Origin: Phoronis australis
Lineage: Eukaryota; Phoronida; Phoronidae
Direction of reading: 5' to 3'
Length of the DNA: 64,000 nt
NCBI GenBank assembly: GCA_002633005.1
Contig: NMRA01000003.1
Coordinates: 2,740,686-2,804,685 of the forward strand
Shown here one piece after another: positions 30,001-37,200 of this stretch. Both the position numbers and the translations under genes were made by a program. The notes below the pieces were generated by a model. The model saw only the letters and a program-made list of their open reading frames with translations, did not search any database and had not been told where the DNA came from. Within the stretch, counting starts at the first letter, position 1; each line of letters opens with the position of its first letter.

Positions 30001-33000
30001 AGAATGTGTTATTTAAAAGTGTGCTTCAGTAATTTTTTGAAGTATTAAATTTTTGTTTTGGGTAGTAACGACAAAAATTTCAAAATTGAGTCTTCCTGTT
30101 TAATCAAATTTAATATTAGCTTCCGAAATTTTAGGATTAATGTTGAAGATTTTAGACAAATTATTGAAACTTCTAGTGCGTTTAAATACGAGCCATCATC
30201 AAATAGTGGAGCCAGGCTATATTGATTTGTAACATGAGCAAACCAAACCGAGAGCGAAAGTACCCGCTCAGCATGATGATGTCGCCACTTTCACAACAGA
30301 AAACTGCGTAAAATTGCCATGTACAGGGCTACTGTATGTCCGCTGGGCTGGTTTTCAAATTCGCCATGTTCACCTAATGATCTGACAGATTTTGAAATAC
30401 CAGATTTCTGTGATATCTAAATCAACTATACAGCGCTATTGATTCACTTGCAGTTGAGCATCTGATGTCAATTAAGACAAGATCTACTGTGTGAATCTTA
30501 TGCCTTTATTTGCCAGCTAAAACACACCTTGTTGCTCCTTTTCCTCAGGTTCTCTACCTCTCTGAAGACAGACCCATCTAAACTTCCATCACTTATATGC
30601 TGCACCCTTATGCTAGTCTCCAGTCTACTACCTCACCATGTTAACAGGTAAGATAACTTCATACAATAGCGTGTGTACCTTTATGAGGTCTGTTGGTGTG
30701 AAACTGTGAATGGCATATTTGTTCAGACATTTTGCCATATGTTAAATATTATGCCATGCTTTACTTGCTGATGTTGCATTTTGATTCAGGTAACTTTTTG
30801 AATAAATTATTTCTGTGCTGTCTTCCTGTATTGGGCTCTGACACTAGTTAATTGGAATGGTGCCGTCATCTCTGTCCTGTGTGCAGCCATATTGCGTTCA
30901 CCCATCCACCTTGCGTCCATTTGTCTTGCTCAACTAATGTTGATTTTTGTATGAATCCAACTTGTGGATCCCCCTTGTATGTTCCCCCTTGTGGCAGCTT
31001 TACTTTTTGCGCCTGCCTGTGTGCAAGTATCAATTTCCTTAGCTGGAGCTTCATGTAAATTGACAGATGTGTTTCTAAAAACAAAAAGGTGGCACCTGCC
31101 TATGATTGCCCTGTTCTCCAATCTTTGTGCCCCCCAGCAGTACTTTCAGTATTTTAGTGTCCGTTTTTGGGACCCACTTTCCTATCTGCCAAATGGTTTC
31201 AAAATCTGAGTCATGTTGTTTGTATTAGCGGCAACATGTCTTTAGCTGCTTTGATTATTGCTACGCCTCCTAGTGGCAATTTTTGTATTTGCCTCAATAT
31301 CTACCAAGTTGATGAAGGGTCTTGGTGAAATTTGCAGTTAATTTTTTAATATCCCTTAGAGAACAGCATTTGTCCACATATAGTCAGTTTAGACTTTATT
31401 TATTTATTTATTATTGTGATATTTAAAATGAGGGTGGCCTCTTCAGTGATAGCACTGCTTTCCAAAAGGGCCCTCAAAAGACTTGTGCTGTGCCCACAAT
31501 TTTATCAGTTCACTATGCTCGCTTGGTATCCACCATTCTACCTGCCAAACCCCTTGAAAAATCATCAGATGTTGCCAAATAAATTTCTGTTAAGGTGAGC
31601 ATAACAGGTGTCAATTAATGGATGTATGCAACTGCTGCAATGCCCTCTTGTGGTAGTTTTAGTTTTCTTTGCTGCAATAGTACCACAATTGCATCGTGTT
31701 GATGTTCAAATTATTAGCATTGCTCTCGTAGACTTGATACTATGTATGTACTATGTTCACTGGAGTTGCACACTCTTTACTTGAAGATGTAAACAAGAGC
31801 AACGCGGAGCGTTGAAATGTGCCCACGAATGCATTGCAAATGGTGTGCTTTTAGGGTTATTTATTTGTATCATAAAAATGGCCTAGATGGCACAATAACA
31901 TACAACCCATCCAAAAACAGGAAAATGCCATATTTCATAAAAATCTGTCAAGGAACTTCAGAGAAACGAAGGAAAACAGAATAAAATGAAATTGCCACTA
32001 GTGGGCACAGTGTCCTTAAAGTCGTCGTCGTCTGTTGTTATCTTCATACAAATACACCTACTAAATTTAGTAAAGATCAGTGGGTTTAGGAGATACAACT
32101 ATGGGCGCAAAACTAAACTACCACTAGGAGGCGCAACAGTAGTAAGTCACCATCATCAAAGGTCGTCTTCACACTGAGAACATATATGTCAATTTTCAAA
32201 TGATTTGGTTGATACAGGGGTGGACACAAAAAACAAGATTGGAAAACAGCAAAAATGGCCACTAGGTGGTGCAAAATATCTCGATTCCATCCAAAAACAG
32301 AAAGATAGCGTCATCATACCAATAGATGCCTATATTTAAAATTTTATCTGAAAATCTGTTGAGGAGTTAAACGTAAAAAAACTAAAATTGCCACTAGGGG
32401 GCACAGCAGTAGTCAGATCTGTCCGAAAGTCGTCGTCATCCGTAGTCAACATCATATAAATACACTTGCTAAATTAAGTAAAGAACGATTTAGGAGATAC
32501 AGCCATAGGCGCAACAAAAACAAAACTGCCACTAGGCGACGACACAGTTGTCGAAATCATTGGAAAATCATCGTCAACTGTCCTCTTTATAGTAAGCACA
32601 TACCTGCCAATTTTCACAATCATCCTTTGAGCGGTTTGGTTGATAGAGGGGTGGACGCAAAAAAACGGACTCAAAAACAGTAAAAATGACCACTAGGTGC
32701 GTAAACTACATCGAATCCATCCGAAAATGGGAGGATAGCGTCATCTCACTAATAGGTGACTACATACCAAATTTCATGAAAATCCGTTCAGGACTTTTGA
32801 AGGTACAAAGGTAAGTGTAAAAAACTAAAATTGCCACTAGGGGGCACACCGGTAGTCGATTCCGTCCGAAAGTTCGCTCATGCCGTCCCATTCATGAATG
32901 GAACATATGTGCCAAATTTCATGAATGCATGTCAAAGGGTTTTGGAGATAGAGCACCGGACGCGGGATGGACGCCGCCCGGACGGACGGAGATGCCAGCC

Positions 33001-33410
33001 TAATGCGTCCACATATAAATATGTGGGCGCATAAAAAATGTGTCTTTGCCATTTGTGATGAGCTCTCTTTTGCTCGTTTTTAGAAATTCTTGCTGAAAAA
33101 ATAATATTTTTGTCTAATGTTTCAGCATCATGCTCAACTAAATTTAGGAAAAACACCGACAGGATTACGAACTTTGTTCTGTTGTAGTTATGGTAACCTG
33201 TGGTCTCGTCGAGTAATGCATTTTCTATGTTTGGGGGCACTACTATATGCCATGGAATCCGTCTACAGACTTCCTTACATAATATGTGTTGGTCTTGGCA
33301 TCTACGTGTTAACACAACTGCACTCAGTAGTAAAGGGTGAAGAACAGCAGGCAATAGATGGCTCTGATAGTTCTGATGATGGCGACGATGGAAACAAGAA
33401 ATCTAAATGA
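2..33410 (+). CDS. PGAP1: GPI inositol-deacylase PGAP1 (24 exons, 5' end outside window)
   Basis: PGAP1 is an ER membrane hydrolase that removes the inositol-linked acyl chain from GPI anchors. Exons read from splice sites: 2-124, 2209-2276, 3182-3202, 4163-4227, 4542-4630, 4929-4971, 5272-5363, 5610-5706, 6642-6799, 9879-9964, 11135-11360, 12211-12332, 12734-12797, 13122-13196, 13420-13657, 14163-14232, 15505-15655, 26752-26836, 27826-27916, 28493-28693, 29469-29601, 29825-29946, 30549-30647, 33188-33410. All phases join, giving about 913 residues against about 922 in human. Exon 1 shows the end of the first membrane segment and NFEENNCQMTWMYEYP; the start codon lies before base 1. The C-terminus ends in an acidic Ser/Asp tail and TGA. 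Exon 3 is a 21-nt microexon. Exon 13 and 24 starts were chosen by phase, because nearer AGs give stops. Exon 17 has a weak GTGCTT donor. Confidence 0.95.
125..2208. other. PGAP1 intron 1: diverged repeats, no gene seen
   Basis: No conserved exon is visible. Two diverged direct copies of one repeat lie at roughly 240-480 and 1496-1745. They share a run beginning GGGAGTA(A/G)ACAG, then CCACCGTCTC, then CACTGCTT(G/A)AA. A third, inverted piece forms the foldback listed separately. Short open frames here (852-1067, 1013-1273, 1678-1902) have no recognisable domain and look like chance frames. Confidence 0.6.
419..590. repeat. Foldback (inverted repeat) in PGAP1 intron 1
   Basis: The left arm (about 421-475) contains CCTTCTAACTCGAACAAACA and the right arm (about 531-590) contains its near-complement TGTTTGAGTTGGAAGG. 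Matching ends GCCGTTGTTGCCG and CGACGGC extend the stem. The loop is about 55 bp. The left-arm sequence recurs at about 1690-1730 without a partner, so this is a head-to-head pair of a dispersed repeat. Confidence 0.65.
4653..4744. repeat. 46-bp tandem duplication in PGAP1 intron 5
   Basis: Two adjacent copies begin TAGGTCAAGAGGTCATGT and continue AGAACATGG or TGAACATGG, then a shared ATTGGCTAC. The second copy starts at 4699. There are few mismatches, so the duplication is recent. It lies just after the exon 5 donor and does not change it. Confidence 0.85.
5818..5844. repeat. 9-bp-arm hairpin in PGAP1 intron 8
   Basis: TTTCGCAAG and CTTGCGAAA flank a 9-nt C-rich loop. It sits in the intron of about 930 bp between exons 8 and 9, which otherwise holds a half copy (about 6440-6550, inverted) of the repeat family whose full copies are at 13733-14072 and 17307-18062. 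Confidence 0.55.
6811..9003. repeat. Direct duplication of about 430 bp flanking a mobile-element copy (probable haplotype join)
   Basis: The segment 6811-7250 is repeated at 8575-9003 with roughly two dozen differences (my estimate is about 94-95% identity). A single N at 8574 lies at the exact start of the second copy. The first copy is interrupted at about 7251 by the palindrome-ended element; the second copy runs on past that point without it. The simplest reading is two alleles, with and without the insertion, assembled one after the other. A true segmental duplication is possible. The exons on either side (6642-6799 and 9879-9964) are single-copy. Confidence 0.75.
7251..8573 (+). mobile_element. 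Palindrome-ended element, copy 1 (CTCF-like motif monomers)
   Basis: It starts with the near-perfect palindrome ATGCGCCCACATA-TTTA-TATGTGG(A)CGCAT at about 7254-7281, then a GC-rich stretch of repeated GTCC units, then diverged monomers of about 150 bp. Each monomer runs from a CCTAGTGGC box through a polypyrimidine stretch, a CTGTATCT(C/T)C-like box and GATTTTCATGAAATTTGG to a TTCGGA(C/T)GGAT box and back to CTAGTGG. No open frame spans it. It is cut at the N at 8574, so its far end is not seen. Confidence 0.7.
10794..10920. repeat. 20-bp minisatellite, about six units
   Basis: Units follow ATCTTGA(A/C)CTGTGTACNNC with a strict 20-bp period in the core and drift at the edges. It lies in PGAP1 intron 10, about 215 bp before the exon 11 acceptor at 11135. 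Confidence 0.8.
13733..14072. mobile_element. Small TIR element (MITE-like) in PGAP1 intron 15
   Basis: The left end AAAGGATACTAATCCC mirrors the right end GGGCTTGGTATCCTTT. The element is about 340 bp with no coding capacity. An internal TTTCAACCAATCCTGGTTC is shared, in inverse orientation, with 6440-6550, and the end sequence is shared with 17307-18062. These three loci are therefore one family. Confidence 0.55.
17307..18062. mobile_element. TIR element with perfect 13-bp ends, next to the nested gene's stop codon
   Basis: AGGATACTAAACC (17307-17319) and GGTTTAGTATCCT (18050-18062) are exact inverse complements about 730 bp apart, with AAAGGATAC-type extensions as in the 13733-14072 copy. 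Its right end is only 51 bp from the nested gene's stop at 18113-18115. That gene's 3' UTR and poly(A) site are therefore probably inside the element. Confidence 0.6.
18113..21860 (-). CDS. Nested gene in PGAP1 intron 17, uncharacterised Ser/Arg-rich protein (5' end unresolved)
   Basis: The large last exon, 18113-19410, has an acceptor TTTCCTTTCAG on the minus strand and encodes about 430 residues to a TAA. An upstream exon, 21443-21511, joins in phase and adds DNRRENQTVDHVYTVNDDTE. Probable further exons lie at 21628 to about 21660 and about 21747-21860; their junction phase could not be settled and no convincing start ATG was found. The protein is hydrophilic, with no signal peptide or membrane segment. 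A charged, probably helical N-terminal part contains RHKHLSEWDQSYKDRLLEYY and another helix DSLMAHINQMSLHYEAQRKA; Ser/Arg/Lys-rich disorder follows. I do not recognise the family. A cytoskeletal or ciliary role would be a guess from composition only. An open frame this long on the antisense strand of an intron, with splice sites in phase, supports a real gene. Confidence 0.75.
24953..26244 (+). mobile_element. Palindrome-ended element, copy 2 (complete)
   Basis: It begins with TTATGCGCCCACATA-TTTA-TATGTGGGTGCA (12-bp arms, one mismatch) and ends GCATTTCAACGCTCCGCGTTG-CTCTTG, where CAACGC-TCC-GCGTTG is a 6-bp-arm hairpin. Between them lie about eight diverged monomers of about 150 bp. CTAGTGG boxes are at 25131-25142, 25276-25287, 25586-25596, 25729-25740 and 26013-26022. 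It has no open frame of note. Length is about 1.29 kb, close to the inverted copy at 31791-33033, which defines both ends. Confidence 0.8.
26860..27370 (+). repeat. Decayed copy of the palindrome-ended element in PGAP1 intron 18
   Basis: Recognisable monomer pieces occur: GATTTTTATGAAATTTGGCAAAT near 26873, GTGTTCCTGAT near 27020, CCCCTAGTGGCAATTTTG near 27086 and GATATTGATGAAATATGGC near 27144. The ends are lost. The rest of the intron to 27825 has no feature I can support. Confidence 0.55.
28600..28823 (+). repeat. 112-bp tandem duplication of the end of PGAP1 exon 20 with its splice donor
   Basis: The last part of exon 20 plus its donor and first intron bases (about 28600-28711) is repeated at about 28712-28823. 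It includes TTATGTATTGGT, GAGGTAGTGGTCAGCTCT, CAGACTGTATTGTG and a second donor TTGGTAAGTG. The second donor is intact. Reading past the first donor gives TGG TAA immediately, so use of the second donor would truncate the protein. Confidence 0.85.
30850..31640 (+). repeat. Decayed monomers of the palindrome-ended element in PGAP1 intron 23
   Basis: Scattered matches include GTGCCGTCATCTCTGTCC near 30868, CCCCCTTGTGGCAGCTTTAC near 30984, CGCCTCCTAGTGGCAATTTTTG near 31264 and TGCCCTCTTGTGGTAGTTTTAG near 31641. Some other open frames here (30852-31058, 31416-31598) are only read-through of this repeat. Confidence 0.5.
31791..33033 (-). mobile_element. Palindrome-ended element, copy 3 (complete, inverted)
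   Basis: In + strand order it starts AACAAGAGCAACGCGGAGCGTTG and ends with the palindrome TGCGTCCACATATA-AATATGTGGGCGCA. It is the mirror image of copy 2 and about 1.24 kb long. CCACTAG boxes are at 31995, 32120, 32257, 32391-32402, 32528, 32690 and 32834-32845. It lies about 150 bp upstream of the last PGAP1 exon. Because both ends are present in two orientations, this is a mobile unit rather than a local tandem array. Confidence 0.8.
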
Positions 33411-34110
33411 GGTCTCAGCTCCAGATGTTGTTTATTTATAGCATTTACAGTAGTGTAAGTGGTCCGAACTTGTTCCATAGTCAAATTGGAAGTTATCTCT
33501 AGGCTTGGAGAGAACGGACATTTTATCATTACACAAGACCAGGCTTAAAAAATCGGTTTGTCACCACGGGATCATTATGTGCCCCAAGTACAGTCTCAAT
33601 TTATAGCTTTTTTTGCAAGCCCAGAAATTCAGATCAGTTTCATAACAGTAAGTGTTCTATTAAAAGGTTTGTTTCTTTAACAAAACACCAATTTATAGCA
33701 ATTTTAAGTGAGCTGTTGTTTGTTGTTTACTAATTACTCGTTTTTGATTCATGGATGTTGCGACTGCTTTTTAAAGATTTGCAATTGATTCTTGGTTTAC
33801 TTTTGTTGTATCCTTGTTTATGAATACAAAATGTCGTACAAGACCATTCTGAAATTAAGGATTCAGCATTTTAAATGTTTTACCGTATAACCAAATGTTG
33901 TTACTATACCTGTTGGAAATTTTAATGTACATTTGTTGACATACACATGTTGTTATTGATTCAATACACTCGCCATTCTTTCGCAAGTTGTGATTTTCAA
34001 TAGTCCATACTGTTTTTACTGTTGTACACTCAGTAAAATATGTCCACTTAGCTCTTCATATTTCGTCTTACTCGAATAAAATCTCACAGTTCAACATTAG
34101 TTTTAAATCT
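33411..34110 (+). other. PGAP1: PGAP1 3' UTR
   Basis: AT-rich sequence runs from the TGA at 33408-33410 to a consensus AATAAA at 34075-34080, the only one on this strand here. Cleavage would be expected about 10-30 nt later. No other feature is seen. Confidence 0.6.
34075..34080 (+). terminator. PGAP1: Poly(A) signal AATAAA of PGAP1
   Basis: AATAAA in ACTCGAATAAAATCTC, 665 bp after the stop codon. Confidence 0.6.
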
Positions 34111-34142
34111 AAAACAAGACAATCACAATATTAGAAAAATAG

Positions 34143-34148
34143 TTTATT
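34143..34148 (-). terminator. BLOC1S5: Poly(A) signal AATAAA of BLOC1S5
   Basis: TTTATT on the + strand is AATAAA on the minus strand, about 110 bp past the BLOC1S5 stop at 34259-34261. Confidence 0.6.
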
Positions 34149-34258
34149 TATCCAACGGGTGAAATTTAATCTCAAAATCTTAACTTGTAACAATTTTGTC
34201 CAACAAATCTAGTCCATTTAAAGCAGCCCGCCTTGGTCAAACTCTGCACTATCCCGTA

Positions 34259-37200
34259 TTATGGTGTTATTGGTGTGATGCGTAGATTATTCTCCAGTTC
34301 TTCATATTGCTTCTTCAGTGCGTCCAAGTCGTGCTCAAAGTCTTCATCTACTTTAGCACTCTTCTCATACATTTCAGTCATAAACCTCGACCATTCCGTC
34401 ACTCTCTGTTGTCTCTGTTCAGCCAGCTGATCAACCTGGAACACAGTTAACAGTGTCATATGCAAACCTGTGTAAATGCAATTGCTTACATCCAAAAAAG
34501 TCAATTCCTCACACAAGAGTTTTGTGCTTGTATACAAAAATGACTAATTTGATTCCAGTTTTGTTTCAATCAAGGCGATAATTTAAAAGCTAGGAACGGA
34601 CACTTGTCTTGTTGGCGAAGGGACTTGCTTAGCTTATGAGACGAATTCAAACATACATTTTTGGAATACAGTGTTGCTTTTGGTTCAAGTGCACTAGCTC
34701 AGATGCACAAAAAATTCGACACGAGCACGCAAGACATCATAGTACGAGCGCAATTACAGGGACATTGTTTACTTTGGTTCTGTGTAGTGCTAGAGCATCT
34801 GCTTGCATAGGAAAATATCTCCACACCTGTTGGCAAGAGTGGCAGTTACAGCTACTCCTGCCTGTGACCCTTGGTTTACATCTCTCGCAGATTCACGTTT
34901 ATTGCGTCATTTGGCCTGGTGCTCGAAACAAAGTTAAAGGACTATTTGCCCATTATTACACAACAGAGAACATGATAACGAAAAATTTGACTTGGGGTTG
35001 TAAACAAGGCCTGACTGATCTCAAGGACACTTTTTTGATGAAATGGATATTGATACGTACTTTAAGTCTTGCTTCCTCATTTTCAATTATTCTTCCACAC
35101 ATTTCGGTAGCAACAGTCACTGAAATAATTAAAATTCAACATGAGTGACATTTCAGTATTTGTCTGCGTGCAGCAAGACTAACAATGCTGGCCAAGGTGA
35201 AGTCAGTAGCACTGAAGTACAAAACATCTTGAAACTTTTAGAACACACAATCCTTCGGTGCTTTCCATATGCAACTCAGAATTACACATGGTTTGCATTG
35301 AATAATAAAATGTTAATATGATGACCAGCACAGTAGTTGTAAACAACATTTTGAAGTTGCAACATATTTGCCTGATTCATGTGCAGCATTGTGGGTAACA
35401 AAACAGACTTTGATGTTTCAAGACAGCACCACACAAAGCAATCCAAACATTGACGGGTGTTGTAGTATGCCCAGTTCACACATACAAGATGAGTTTCATT
35501 ACGAGTTCTTGTAGATGGAAGGAGAGTCGGACACAAATATATGATTCGTTAATCTGAACTGTTCAAAAATAAGGAAGTGACATACAATCCTTGAAAATAT
35601 CATATCTGTCAAATTTCACGACGAACCATCAGGAGTCTGATAAGATTGCTATTTGTGTAGACACTAAGAAAACTAGAATCGTCACCAGGGAACAATGGTC
35701 TTCGGATGCATATGATAATTAACGTATTCCGTGCTCTCTTGAACTGTGTATTAAATCTTAATTTCATGGTGATCCTGAAAGAGACTTCAGAAATAGGCAG
35801 ACACAAAATAACATACACCACTAACGTAATTGCCATGAAGACAGAATTGTAAGTTTAACAATGGACATGTGCTGCTCTCACTCCCAAAATAACACAGTTG
35901 CCAAATTTCACTTAGATTCATCAAGGGACTTCACAGGGTAGGCACTGCCACTAGGGGGAGACAACACTAGTCGGATCCATCAAAAAATCATCAGTTATGA
36001 TCTCTTCAAAAGCCACACACTCCAAACTCCATGAAAGTCTCTCAAGCAGTTCAACATTCCAAACTTCATAAAAGTCTCTCAAGCAGTTCAACAGACAGGA
36101 AGATGCTAAGGGATTGTGGAACATGTCTAATTCATCTGAAAATTGACAGATGTCTTCAACTTAATACAAACAAAATGTATATCTGACATTCTGAGCTTTG
36201 TGGAAAAAACGCCAAGGAACTTAATGGATACAGAGGCAGGCAAAAGGTAAAATTGCAGCTAGGGGGCACAGTAGTAGTTGACTCCATCCAAAAGTTATGA
36301 TCATCTGTCATCTGGACAGAAACATAACTGAAACCCTTGGCAAAGATCCAGCACATGATTTAAGAGATGCAACTGTAGGATAACAAATAGAAATGTTGAA
36401 GATATGGATAAAAATATTCAAAATAATTAAAAAGTGAAATATTTCCCCAAATTCCAACTATAAAGATATATGTACATAACGAACCTTTGGCTGATAAGCT
36501 CAAAAGTTGTTCACCCAATCCTTCCTTTGACCTCGGTAAACTTTTATCAATAATTTCCTGTTGATGCTCGAGAATCTTATTGAGACGTGCTTCTTCTCTG
36601 TACTTTCGTTTCTCCTAAATCAAAAGAAAAGTGAGTAAACAGTTGAGCAATTGTTTCACAAGATAACATTGGGGTGAAATATGAAAGCTCCATGCAGCGC
36701 CATGTTAGATTGTTTTTATTCCAAGTTTGGGGTGGTACCCTTTGTTTTTTATTGTATTCAAATTAAATCTTGTCTGTTGGAATAGTCACAAAATTAAACT
36801 CCTAACAATAAGGAGGATTCACATCTCCTTCAAAGGGAAGACGGTATTGAAGATCAGTGGGGAACTGGTGTCTCTTACTTTCTCACAAGATCTCGTCTGA
36901 TTTGCAACCTCATGCAAACTCTCATCCCAAGCACACGGCAATTTGAACCAAGCTCCACCTTCTTTTTTTATTAAGGGAGGGATTGAGTGATTTGATGATT
37001 AAAGTCCCCTGGACATCTCTCTGAAACCAGTTTGTTTCTCTATGCAGGATCTTGACATTGTCATTGTTGAATTCATGACCTGTGTCCTGGAGGTGCTAGG
37101 AGTTTATTTTCTGAGTAGCCCAGCATACCAGATTTAATTTGAATACAATGAACTTTCCTTCAACAACTTTTTTATTATTATTTTCTGGTAGTATAAATTA

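Larger units (their letters stand above)
26752..33410 (+). other. PGAP1: PGAP1 C-terminal multi-spanning membrane region, exons 18-24
   Basis: Exons 18-24 are strongly hydrophobic and align in order with the multi-pass C-terminal half of animal PGAP1. Exon 18 reads CGSLLPVFIVVNLLMTLGQQ; exon 20 contains FGLMVILLYLIGYVLV; exon 21 contains LLGALYLALFYCGAAALLVV; exon 22 ends NGPSCIVWLKNF; exon 24 contains SVYRLPYIICVGLGIYVL. The soluble stretch before it (exons 10-17) is the luminal linker and is less conserved. The stop is followed by a 3' UTR of about 670 bp. Confidence 0.85.

Noticed and set aside
33117-33187. Upstream extension of the last PGAP1 exon, from the TTTCAG at 33120-33125
   Set aside because: That acceptor puts exon 24 out of phase with exon 23 and gives a stop. 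The acceptor at 33186-33187 restores phase and homology.
34636-35148. 170-residue + strand open frame
   Set aside because: It lies in BLOC1S5 introns and overlaps the 59-nt BLOC1S5 exon on the other strand. It has no domain, and its composition is that of random AT-rich sequence.
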